From positions 8,931,333 to 8,995,332 of the forward strand of contig NC_133399.1 of assembly GCF_047511655.1 (NCBI RefSeq): a stretch of DNA of 64,000 nt, read 5' to 3'. The position numbers and the translations under genes are program-made. Source of the stretch: Castor canadensis. Its lineage: Eukaryota > Chordata > Mammalia > Rodentia > Castoridae. Positions 1 to 20,600 of this stretch are shown here, piece after piece. A model generated the notes under the pieces. That model was not told where the DNA came from and did no database searches. It was given only the letters and a program-made list of their open reading frames with translations. Each line of letters starts with the position of its first letter. Position 1 is the first letter of the stretch.

Positions 1-987
1 ACCCTGCAGGCCTCTGGCATCGTCCACACAGGCTTCAGGGTTTACCTAGCAGTGATGTTAGTCCGCATACCATCCAGACAGACTCCCAGGGTCCGTGTCA
101 GTCGCACGGGCCTAGCATGATGTTCTGTGTAATGGGCTGACAGCTGTCTGCTGGGTCCTGACCCGCTGTGACTGTAACTACAAATCAAATAAAACACCCC
201 CCCTGCCCTCAGTGGTTGGCCTGGACTTTGCTCGTGTGTGTCTTTTCTGTACGTCCAACAGCGCCTGTCTCCGAAGTCACCCGTCCATAAGTTAAGCTGG
301 GTGGCCTTTCTGGGTAGGCTCACATGTCCATCGCTGTTACTTGGCACAAACGAATCGTTCAGTAAATCACTGAAAACAGGATTACAAGCTAAATAGAAAG
401 ATGTGGGCAGTAGTGTTAGCAGGAACCTCATCCGTCCTCCACCATCTGGAGGACACTCGCTGGTGGGGACGACTCTGTGATTCCAGGCAAGTAGAGGGAC
501 CTGATGCCCTGGGGCCCAAGTTGTCACCTGGAAAATGAGGTGACTAAAACAATGCGGGGCTGGGGCATCACAAAACTAGAACCAAAACAGTAAGGGGGAG
601 CCTAAGAGGACTGAGGCGCCCACCACCACACCGTCATGGTGCTCAGTGCCAGCTGCTGTCCCTCCACCCAGTGCTTCCTGAGTGCAGCTGCCACGGCGGA
701 CCTGGATCTCTGTCACTGCTAAGTAAAGACTTGCCATTCGCCTTAGCTGTAATTCTGGTTTTATCACACGACCCCCAGATCGCAGATTCCACAGATCAAG
801 GCCTAATTTTCAGCTCAGAAGGAAAAGAAAAAAATGGGGGCGGGGTGTGATGGCCAGGCGTGGGAACGGAGGTGCTTTGTGACTTCCTCCCTGTTGGGCC
901 TCATTACTGGGCACGGTGAAGACAGGCCCACTGATAAAGAGACCCCGATGACAAACCGGGAGCAGTCTCAGTCCCCTGGAGACACCG
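1..987. other. No gene recognised (intergenic or distal SLC35E1 3'UTR)
   Basis: No exon, SINE or coding similarity is recognised. A plus-strand AATAAA occurs near 187-192 but no plus-strand gene supports it. Confidence 0.4.
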
Positions 988-993
988 TTTATT
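988..993 (-). terminator. SLC35E1: Candidate poly(A) signal AATAAA for SLC35E1 (distal)
   Basis: Gene-strand AATAAA about 2.5 kb after the stop, followed by a G/T-rich stretch (GGTTTGTC and GGGGTCTC) of the kind seen downstream of cleavage sites. Confidence 0.45.
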
Positions 994-1513
994 TTTGGTA
1001 AGTGCCAGCCATCACAGTGACTCTACAGGACGGTCTACAGCACGGAAGTCTCAGGAACACGAAGGTACGGTTCTTAGGTCCTATGACAACTTAGTTCTAG
1101 CTCCTAAAGGTTGCAAGACCTTAAGGTGTTCGGGTCTGTATGTCCCAGGTAACAACATGTCGCCTGCTGTAGACCACATACACAGCAAATTCTGGGAGTC
1201 CGAACTCTAACTCACTGAACTTGTCTCCAGGGAGGGTCTGATTCCCCCTGTAACGAGTGACCTAAAAAGAGCCGTCTAAGAACCCACACCAAGTCACACT
1301 CGTGAACCTGGAGGCCTGAGGGCCTCCGTGTCCGTAAAGCAAAGGAGGCGGGCAAGGCCAAGTGCTGCCGGTCACACCCAACGGGGGCTGGGAGCCTTGG
1401 GGGCATGGGTGGCCAATGTCCACCGTGACCCTGAGTCTTGTTCTGATGTGATCGTCACAGTCGTTCCACTGCACATACTTGCTGTAAGTTTATGTACAGA
1501 ATTAAATATCCCA

Positions 1514-1519
1514 TTTATT
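1514..1519 (-). terminator. SLC35E1: Candidate poly(A) signal AATAAA for SLC35E1 (proximal)
   Basis: Plus-strand TTTATT reads AATAAA on the gene strand. It is the first such hexamer about 1.97 kb after the stop codon. The surrounding sequence is AT-rich. Confidence 0.45.
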
Positions 1520-2250
1520 CATTTAGAAACCGTAGAAACCCAAGCTGGTCATCCCCTCACCAGCAGGTCTTGTGTGGAAAAGGAAAACACATCAATATAC
1601 AGATTTCAGCAACAGCAGAAACTTCATGAAACCCAAGCAGAGGCCCAGTGCTGCTTGGGGCTCAATGACAGGGTCACCATCGTCACGACTACCATTAATA
1701 CCTTCTCAGTGTGGCTCTGCCGGTTCTTGTCACTCGACAGACACCATGCCTTCAGGGAAGGCCAGCCAGGATCCCTGCACACGACAATCGTCTCAAAACC
1801 TGGGCCAAAGTATTTATAAAGCAAGCAAACGAGACGGACAAGCAGACCCTCCCGAGGCTGGAGTGCGTCAGCTCTCAGACAAGCAGGAAAAGAAGCTGAC
1901 AAACTCAGCCTCCCAAAATACAAAATCCCAATTACCAAAACGCACAGAGCGCCCGGCCACACCAGGAGTCAGCGCAAGCTGCGTCACTTCCTCTCCGAAC
2001 GGGGGAATGTCGTGCTCGCCAGGAGACGAGGGGCAGATGGCTGCTCCATCTGATTCACTGTCCCCAGTTCAGCCAGAAGCTGGGAACAGGAAGGAGGGCA
2101 AGTACCCCAAAGACCCCACAAGTCAAAGCCAGTGGTCCCTCCAAGAGGGCACGGTCCTTCATGGTGCCAGGGGTGAGCTGCCACTCAGACCTCAGCACCC
2201 TGGGTCCTGCAGGTTTCCTACTGTGATTCTCCCAAGATGCAAACTTGTCT

Positions 2251-2372
2251 TTTCTTTTTAGAGACAGGGTCCTGCTGTGTGGCCCACGCTGGCCTGGAAC
2301 TCCTGGGCTCAACGATCCTCGTGGCTCGGCCTCCCAAGCAGCTGGGACTGTAGGCGTGTGCCAGCGTGCTGG
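2251..2372 (-). repeat. B1 (7SL-derived) SINE
   Basis: Reverse-oriented B1: GAGACAGGGT, GCTGGCCTGGAACTC and GGCTCGGCCTCCCAAG, ending in GTGTGCCAGCGTGCTGGG. It lies in the SLC35E1 3'UTR in antisense to plus coordinates, that is, in sense relative to the gene's transcript. Confidence 0.85.
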
Positions 2373-3488
2373 GTTCCCAAACTTCCTCTTGGCCTAAGAG
2401 TCTGATTGTGCAAACCAGATTCCAGCTTGAGGCTCGTCCCTTCTCCGTTACCCAGGACGTGATCAGATCCCGAAGTGAACGCAGCACAGAAACGGATGCA
2501 AAGCACTGTGGCCTGGTTGATTACACAGGACACTGTGGTGCCTGGCATCCGCTCCATCTTCGGCGACTGTGGTCACCGAGGACAGGCTTCGCGACACTTC
2601 ATCGCTCCCCGCTTATTGCCAAAATACAGCAGGCAGCCGCCTCCAGTAGAACTTTTTCCTTTTTTAAACACAGAAACAAAATGGTTTCCAGTCCATAAAC
2701 CAGTCCTGCTGTGTCCCTCCATGAGGACCAAGGCATAAAATCACGCACAACTACAAAACGTCCCCTAGAAAAACACAAGACCCTTGTCAAATCAGTGCGT
2801 CCCCCGTACAGCCTTCCACACCACTCAGGCACGACCGTGACTCCCGAGACCCCGCACCCAAAAGGGGACACGGTGGCTATGGCTGGGGGAGCAGCGCAGA
2901 GGACAGAGACAGTAATTTCCCTTCCCACCGGACACTGGTGGATGCCACGGGCAGAGGCTCTGGGTGACAAGGCTAACTGCAGAACTTCCACCTGGCCACG
3001 ACTGCCAGGAGTTAGCAGCGGTCCTGGGTCCCCAGGCCCCTTGCCCGTGTGACACTGTGTCAGCCCTATGCAAGTCTGAGCAGTGGAATTCAAGTAGCTA
3101 GTCTCATCCCGTCCTGACGTCCCCGGATGTCACCTCTTACCAGCTCCCAGGTCTGTAGCCACAGTGATTCCACTTCTCCTGAGAGGGTCCTCCGTGTCAC
3201 CCAGAAAACCAAACAAGAACTCTGACACACAAACGTAAAGCCTGGCCCAGAGCTCCCCAGGATCCAGGCTCTGTGACGACAGACTTCAGGAAGGAGAGCA
3301 GGCGACATGGTCTCCTCAGCTGTCCCTCTGCCCAGAGCCTGTGGCATCCAAGGTGCTGCAGTCACATCCTGCCGCCCACGGGGGCCGGGATCCTCGGCCC
3401 TGCGATGGCCACTCACGCCCCTCCTCGCCGGTGGCCGGGTGTCTGTGATCGTGCCGGGCGTGGGGAAGCAGCGCAGCGCCTGTGGCCT

Positions 3489-13347
<9,859 letters not shown>

Positions 13348-13900
13348 CCTGCCCGAGCGGCCGCCCCTTCCCGCCCGTCCGACGGCCCGACGCCGGGCGG
13401 GGGCGGGGCTGAGCGGAGGCGGGCGTGCCGGCCGACGCCGCTCCCCATTGGCTGCCGCCGTTGCACGTCACCGCCGCGCGCCGACAGACGCGCCAGACAC
13501 CACGTCCCGACTGCAGACCCCGCCCTCCCTCGGATGCGTTTCCGGTGGGGGCGGGGCCGATCCCGGAAGCGAAGTGAAGGGAGCGAAGCCGGGCTGGCTC
13601 TCGCGCTGAGCTGTCCCGGGAACCCGGGGCCGGACGGGCGAGAGGGAGCGCGAGGGTCTTGCCGTGTCGGGTCGAGCCTCGGGGTCTCGAGTCATCGGCG
13701 CTCCCCAACCGGATCCCTAGTGGGCTAAGCGGCGACGGTCACCGAAGGACGAAAGGCGTTGGGGGAAGAAACGGGGCTGTGAGGAGGTCTCCTGGGGCCG
13801 GTTAGGACTGCGCAGCGGGGCGGACGCCGTGACCGGGCTCCCGCACGAGGGCCAGCCCCGCGCGCCCGGCCCCCGGAGCGACGCCGTGGGTACGGGCTGC

Positions 13901-15049
13901 CACCCCACCTCACCGGCCGCCACCGCGACGCCACGGCTTTCCAGCATCGTGCTCCTGCGCTGCACGCACTGCGGCCTGTCCAACATTCGTGTGCTCCAAG
14001 CCCCTGTGGGAGGACAGGTGTTAAAACCCCTTGCTTGTTCAGATTATAACGGGGCCTCAAACATCGGGGACCGTAGCTTTTCCTTTGCTCTCAAAGACAG
14101 CCACATGTGGGGCCCACGGGACGTTCACGCGTGTGGTGGTCCCTGCAGATGGGGCGGGAGGGGTCTGAGGAGGGAGATGCGGACGGGACATCCCCACACC
14201 CATGTCCTCCGGCGGTGCCCGGGAACCCTTGTCACTGGCCCGGTGAGAACGCGGGCAGTGGAGGCGCGAAGGTAGCCCGCGACAGCACCGCCGAGTGCAC
14301 ACGATCCGGTGACATGCTTTTGCTATCTTTCCAATTTTTGTCCGCGGTCTTCCACCCCCAAGTGGGAACATGTGCACGGGACACAGGCCCAGACACACGC
14401 ACAGAGCTGGCGGATGACAGGCCCGGGGATCGATCGCACACCGTCCCCCACTCCCGTTTTCTCTGGGCCGAGTGGGGAGGGCTGTGTGTCCTGCACCAAA
14501 CCTTCGACACACATCACAGATAGCTGATACTGTGGCCCTGCAGGCCAGGAGTGTTCCACTACCCCCTGGTTTTCCGAGTCTAAGACATGCCCCTCTGAAG
14601 GGGTGACTTTCACTTACTCCCAGCAAGCCAAAGCCTCGGGTGACGGTGTCAGGAAAGGGGGGGGGGGGGAACTGAAGACCTATCACTTTATAATCAGGGG
14701 AGAGAAGTTCTTTTTAAAATCCAGCACCAACCAGGTACTAAGGCCACCTCAGGCCTGCACAGGGAGCTCATGGGCTGGAGCTCGGGGATGGGCTGCGAGA
14801 CTCCTCTTGCACCCCTGGGCCATGCTGTGTGAGAATTACATGGATTTGGGAAGTAAAACAAAAGCCACTGAGACCTGGCAGCTGAGCCTGCCACAGAGGC
14901 TTCTCAGGCAGGTGGAGGTCCCGCCACATGCGGCAGAAGGCCCTCTTGCTGTGGGGTCCTGCACGTGCCTGATTAATCTGGGATCCAGGGAAGGGCTGAT
15001 TTGGCTGAAAATGACTCGTGCTCAGACTGGTTTGTGCAAATGGTTTTTT
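13901..15049. other. Spacer between SLC35E1 promoter and MED26 3' end
   Basis: No gene recognised. It contains a 13-G run (14657-14669) and otherwise unique-looking sequence. Confidence 0.6.
14657..14669 (+). repeat. G13 homopolymer
   Basis: Thirteen consecutive G on plus, about 380 bp downstream of the MED26 poly(A) signal in the direction of transcription. Confidence 0.95.
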
Positions 15050-15055
15050 TTTATT
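15050..15055 (-). terminator. MED26: MED26 poly(A) signal
   Basis: Plus TTTATT, AATAAA on the gene strand, 1 kb after the MED26 stop. This distance fits the compact human MED26 3'UTR. Cleavage would be about 15025-15040. Confidence 0.7.
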
Positions 15056-16042
15056 TCCACATTTATATCACAAGGTGTCCACTTACTGGACCAAATAGCA
15101 AAGTTGCTCCCTTCTGCGTCCTGGAACACAGAAGTCTAGGTACTGTACATTCACTAAGGCTCCTTGTTTTTGCAAATCGCGTTTATGACCAGTAACCATA
15201 AGGCAAACGAATGGAAAGGAATGGTTATGAGTGTTTCCAGCGTACAGACAGGCCTCCCTCCGCCAGCAGTCCAGCTCACGCAGTAGCACCCACGCTCACT
15301 TGGGGGTGGGCTTTGGGAAGGACTCTAGAAAGAAGTTTTCTAGCCAAGTGCAGGAAGAGAACAGGGAGAAAGAAAGGAAAGTTGTTGGGCTGGTGGTCAG
15401 ATGGAAGAGGGATGAAAATAAACTCGAGAAAACCAAAACTTCTGCAGCATTTCTTTTAAACAACCGGGTTGTAACTGAAACCAGATACAAATGGGTGGAT
15501 GCCTGTGGAGTGTGGGTGAGGCCGGCTGCCCAGCTGGCCCGCCCGCCCGCCCGATGCCCGCAGCTCGCCGCAGCTGAGAAGCTTCCAGCACGCGACGGAA
15601 AGAAAACACTGGCTCAACAAGTGGCTGGGTGGGGTGCGGACAGAGGCTGAGGTGCAGCCCACTGCCTTCGAGAGCCCGGGCCGCGTGGACAGAGAATGCA
15701 AGAGATGAGATGCGTGCGTCTGTCACTGTTAAAGGTAACCTCTCCCACAGGTTGTCTGTGCCTGCCTGCTACTGAGGGCCCAGCCAGCGGTCGGGCGTCC
15801 TGGACTGGGGACAAACGCCGTGTGGCTGGCTTGCTGTGGAGTTCTCAACTCACTTTGCCGTCCTTCCTCCTGGCGGTCCTTCCTTTGCAATTTTGTTAGT
15901 AAACTGGTAGCAGCATTTCACAAAAGAAGGAGTTTGGAGGGCAGAGCGCGCCCCCGCCCCCCGCACCTGGGCCCACCTCCCGGGGTCGCCCCGCCGCCCT
16001 GGCTCCTGCAAGGTGGGAATGCACTTTGTGGCCGCCGGCCGG
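15050..16042 (-). other. MED26: MED26 3'UTR
   Basis: Runs from the TGA at 16045-16043 to the AATAAA at 15055-15050. Free of SINEs, as expected of a retained UTR. The open frames here (for example 15231-15650 plus) have no recognised product. Confidence 0.7.
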
Positions 16043-17695
16043 TCAGTCCAAGCAGACATAAGGCAGAACGTTCAAGCGCCCGTCATCGCCGTGCGGGTCG
16101 AGCGATATGCACTGCGTCCAGTCATACCAGTTACCCTGTGTGTCCTGACACCCGTTAACCCCCGGCCAGTGGCCGGCCTGGATTCTGTCGAGATCACCCT
16201 GCGTGACCTCCCGGCTGAGCCCCGGGCGGTCGGAGGGGGGCCCAAGTGGCAGCAGCACGTGCGGCTGGCGGGCCCCACGCCGGCTGCTCTCCTCCTGCCT
16301 CAGGTACTCGGCCATGAAGTGGTGAGCCCCCGGGGTCTGCGCGCCCGAGGACGACAGCAGGCTGCTCTGCCGGCTCAGGTAGGACTGGATGATCTCATTG
16401 CGCGACAGCTCCTTCCAGTTCGTCTGCTCAAAGGGGCTCTGGAGGCTGGCCTTGGCCTCCGGCTTGTCCAGCTCTGTCCTGGGTGGCTGCTCCATGTGCA
16501 CAGGGCTGTCTGCCCGTACTGGCTCTTTCTGGGTCAGAGGTTTGATCTGTCTCGTCATGGGGTCAAAGGTGAGCTTCCGCTCTTTTAACCGGACAGGCTT
16601 GACACCCACCTCGGCCACCTGCCCGTCCAAGTTCACCGTGTAGTCTCGAGGTCGGTACCTCTTTTTCTTTTTGCTGTCTGAGCCGCCCGAGGAGGCAGCG
16701 TCGCTGTCCGCCTTGGAGGAGTCCGGGGAGAAGCCAGCGCGAGCCAGAAGGGGCTCAGCCGCAGGCATGCCGGCCTTGCAGCCGGGCCCCACCAACCGCT
16801 GGTGGCCCTCGGGCTGCTCTGGCCAGCGCACCGGGCTCTCAGCGCTGGGCAGCAGCTCCAGCCGCCGCACAGGGGGCGTGGACGGCTGGGCCAGCGGAAG
16901 CGGTGACGGCACCTGCGTGGCATCCAGCGGCTGGGGCCGTGCTGGGGGGCTGGGCACAGAGCCCTTGGGCGCACATGGGCTCCGCTGCCGGGCAAAGGAG
17001 CCCTCGTGCCGTGAGTTCCGGGGACTGAAGGAGCAGCGGGGGGGCCCCCTGGGGTGGGGAGGGCCCGGGGTCTCGTCCACCCTGTCCAGCTGCTGCAGCG
17101 CAGAAGCCTTCGTCTGCAAGCAGGGGCCGGGGGGCTTGCCCAGGCTAGGGGAGCTGGGGTGCGGCCGCACGGCATTGATGGGAATCTTGCTGCTGTGCCT
17201 GTCGTTCTCGCTGGGCTCCAGGGGGCTGCCCTCCAGGCCTGCATGCCCACTGCCATCCAGGGGGCTGGGGAAGCTCTCCGGACTCCCACTGAGCCCGTTG
17301 GTGGGGAGGGGGGACGAGTTGGGGACTAGGGGGTCATGACTAGCTTTGGCAACCTTGGGAGGTGGCCCGGGGTGGCCCAGGTCGCGCTGGTCTCCCCGGC
17401 GCTTGCGGCTGCCCGGCCTGTCCAGCCGCTGCCCGGGCAGCCTCTGGATGTCATTGCGGCTCTTCAGGTCATGGAGGCTCTTGGGCATGCCAGGCGCCCC
17501 CGCGTCGGGCCGGCAGGTGTGCGCACCCCCGTTGGCCGAGCCCGCGGCCGCCGGCCCCCGCAGCGCCGCGTCGTGGTGGTGCGCTGGCTCGATGAGCTTC
17601 TGCCAGCCCCGCAGCAGCTTCTTAGCGCGCTTGGCGAGCTCCTCGCTCTTGGTCTTCTTGCGGACATCATTGATGAGTTTCCCGAGCCGCGTCTC
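16043..17695 (-). CDS. MED26: MED26 coding exon 3
   Basis: 1653 nt: residues 50-599 and a TGA stop. Begins ETRLGKLINDVRKKTKSEEL and completes the TFIIS-like domain with AKRAKKLLRGWQKLIEP. A histidine run (AHHHDAAL) and a Gly/Ala stretch follow. The middle is a Ser/Pro-rich low-complexity linker with NLS-like basic clusters; the C-terminal third is the Mediator-binding region. The acceptor is TGTAG before 17695. Because the linker is GC- and Pro-rich, long shadow frames occur on the opposite strand (16671-17339, 17346-18413). Confidence 0.97.
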   Translation of the reverse strand, partial: ETRLGKLINDVRKKTKSEELAKRAKKLLRGWQKLIEPAHHHDAALRGPAAAGSANGGAHTCRPDAGAPGMPKSLHDLKSRNDIQRLPGQRLDRPGSRKRRGDQRDLGHPGPPPKVAKASHDPLVPNSSPLPTNGLSGSPESFPSPLDGSGHAGLEGSPLEPSENDRHSSKIPINAVRPHPSSPSLGKPPGPCLQTKASALQQLDRVDETPGPPHPRGPPRCSFSPRNSRHEGSFARQRSPCAPKGSVPSPPARPQPLDATQVPSPLPLAQPSTPPVRRLELLPSAESPVRWPEQPEGHQRLVGPGCKAGMPAAEPLLARAGFSPDSSKADSDAASSGGSDSKKKKRYRPRDYTVNLDGQVAEVGVKPVRLKERKLTFDPMTRQIKPLTQKEPVRADSPVHMEQPPRTELDKPEAKASLQSPFEQTNWKELSRNEIIQSYLSRQSSLLSSSGAQTPGAHHFMAEYLRQEESSRRGARQPHVLLPLGPPSDRPGLSREVTQGDLDRIQAGHWPGVNGCQDTQGNWYDWTQCISLDPHGDDGRLNVLPYVCLD

Positions 17696-20600
17696 CTACA
17701 GACACAGGGCCACACTTAGCGGATGGGGAGCGGGTACCACAGAGAGTGGGCAGCACTGCTCTGCACGCGCCCCTTCGCCGCTGGCCCTCACCTGCCAGCT
17801 TCTCAGACACACCACCTGCACTCGGGGACCTCTCACACCCAGCCCCGAACTGCAGCGGCCACCTCAGTGGCAAGGCCACTCTGCCAGGGATAACTTCTGG
17901 GGCAAAGCATTTCACAGCCAAGGCAGCAGAGAATCTGGTCCTCAAACAGAGGGCCAGGGACAGTGCTGGTCACCACAGCGAGTGGCACACGGCCTCTTCC
18001 CATGTCCCAGGTGGCTGCAAGGCATGCAGAACATAGGGAAGCCTGAAGCCCCAGCACACCCCTCTTGTCCCAGGACAGAAGCACTCACCTCTAGCGCCTC
18101 TTTGGTGATAGGGTACCTCTCCAGGCTGGAGATGACTTCCAACACCGCCGCCATGTTCCGGATCTGCAGAGTGAGAGACCCGTGTCAGCCTCCTGCTCTC
18201 TCCCCACGAGGCTGGGCAGCCCCAGCGCCAGCCTGCTCCAGCCTCTGCCTTCCCCGGCGCCGGGACGCCCCCGAAGTCCCCACCCACAGAGCCCCCTCTC
18301 CACTCTCCAGGGCCAGCTCAGCCCACCCACTGCCCGCCCTCTTCCTGGTCTGGCGCCCTCCTTGCACACATGCTCTGCTCAGTCACCTCATGTGGACGGG
18401 GGCTGAGGACTGAGCAAAGTTCAGCACAGAACGCTCCAGTCAACTTGGCCACTTTAACAAGGTCTTCATAGAGTTCATCTGAAGACACCACACAGAGAGC
18501 AAAGGCACAAACCGGCAGTCGTGCAGCAAGCAGCCACGGAGCCAGGTAACCACCAGGCACCAATGCTGTTTCACCGGTACCAGAATATAAACTGAGTCCC
18601 CAAGGAGGTCTGTGCCCTTTGGCAGAGATGGTACATTGGGCACAGCCTGCCTTGGGAGGCACAGAGCTTCTCCCGGCAGCATGTCCAAGGCACTCCTTCC
18701 CTTGCGTGACCCTACTGGGAGCTGGCCTGTCCTGAGCGCCTCCACCCACTGCTCATGGCCACATGGGCCAGCCGGGCAGGAGCTGCTGTCACCACACTGC
18801 GCAGACACAGAGAGGCACAAAGGCGACCGCTCCAGTCCTTGCTTGGTGATGACACCATGTGTCCTGGCAAGATCCTGCTTGTGTGACCTAGGAAGTGATC
18901 TGAAGTAGCACGCAAGTCAGAGTGCTCAAATAGCAGCAAGACAGGGTGTCCACCGGGAGTAGAAGGGTTTGGCATCAATTCAAGGGGCATCCTTCGTAGC
19001 AAGGAGGGAGCAAGCCGCAGCCTCCACGAGCCACAGGGCCACGCCAGTGAGTGCCGAGTCACAGAAAACACATCCCGCACACCATGTACGCCAAGCAACA
19101 GAGCCACTCCAAACGGCATTGGAGGTGCACACAAGGCCAACCGCTTCTAGAAGGGGCACAGGAGAATGTCAGTTCAGGACGTGGGACAGACAAATGTCTC
19201 TTCTGGGGAGCCCAAAACACTTAACAAAAAGAAACCCATGGACAAACTGGAAATGAAACCAGGCTTCTGTGCTCAGGGCAGCTGGATGCACAATGCCGAG
19301 GTCCACCCAGAGGAAGCTCTGGACACCGTAAGTTTGGAACTCCTCAGCTCAACGAGCACCTGCGCCCAGAGCTCCAGGCTTCTGGAGGGTTGGCCAGCCC
19401 AGGCCAAAAGCGTGCCTCCCACAAGCTCCTACGGTGGGCATGTCACCGTCATACACACACCCTGTCACACTGTGCAACACGTAACCCAAACGAAAGCCAT
19501 CCCCTATGTGTGCACAGTCCAAACCCAAGCCCAGTCCCTGGAACACCTGGCATCGAGCAGACTTCTGGTGCAGGGAGGACCCCTCTTGAATGCTGGGGGA
19601 CACGGACCTCCTCCACTTGCCATTACAAACAAGGCCGCCGTCGATGGCAGTAGTGGACTCAAATCCAGGCTACTGCTCAAGCAGACACAAGAGTGGGGGC
19701 TTCAGGCTTGGGGAGAAGCACCTCCCGCACACAGCCTTGTAAGACTGTGAGTTCGACCCCATATGCTGCCCTAACCCACGCCAGCCAACTTAACAGCTTA
19801 AGACCGCACGCGCTTTGTCACTGCAGCCTTGGCGCGTGGGTCTGCTCCTTTGCAGAGGCTGTCAGGAAGATGTCTTCTCCTCCAGGTCCCGGCACTCCCC
19901 GGCAGCTTCCCTGTGGCTGCAGGACCCAAGTCCCAGTTTGCTTGCTGGCTGTCACCTAAAGACTGCTCCCAGCTTCTGGAGGACTCTGCGTCCCTCAGTC
20001 CACATGACAGATTTCATCCCCAGGTGGTCCAGGACTGCTCCTGTCTCCAGTCTGTGTCTTTAGCGATGTCTGCAAGGTGAGGGACCACAGCCCAGGCTCC
20101 TGCTGACCAGCGTATGGCTGATTTTTCTAGTCTTCCACTCCATTTCAGCTGTGTGCCTCCCTCCCTGAAGCTGGGAAGTTGCAGCCACCACACTGCCCAT
20201 CAGAGCTTGCACAAGGCTGCTCCTCAGCCAACGTACCGATCAGCTCATTGGCAAAGGCTTTGCTTGGCCCGTGACAGTCTTGTTTAGGGCTAGGCTAGGT
20301 CCTCATACTGCACTGGGTGGGGCGACCTGACAGAGGACATAACTGATTCTGCACTCACCTCCAACCTACGGATGGGTGGCAGTTCAGCACAAGACCGAAA
20401 GGTGAGGTGGTGAGTTCCAAGGGACAGCAAGGCCACCTGTTCCTTACCCTGCCACACACCCTTGTCTCCAGCAGTGACCTCACCCTGGTATATTTAGAGC
20501 TCTGGGCCTCCACTCCTCCTGAACCAGCAGTCCCTGCAGAGCAGATGCTGACCTGGCCTGGCTAGCCTGGCGGCACAAAGTGTCCTTGTCTTTGGGAAGA

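Larger units (their letters stand above)
988..3488 (-). other. SLC35E1: SLC35E1 3'UTR (probable extent)
   Basis: The minus-strand sequence after the stop has no AATAAA until 1514-1519, with a second at 988-993. The 3'UTR is therefore about 2.0 or 2.5 kb if either is used. A reverse-oriented B1 SINE lies inside it at about 2251-2372. The open frames here on either strand match nothing I know. The exact end is inferred. Confidence 0.6.

Noticed and set aside
16671-17339. 222-codon plus-strand ORF
   Set aside because: Antisense shadow of the Ser/Pro-rich MED26 linker.
17346-18413. 355-codon plus-strand ORF antisense to MED26 exons 2-3
   Set aside because: Runs through exon 3, intron 2 and exon 2 on the opposite strand; MED26 on the minus strand explains the sequence fully.
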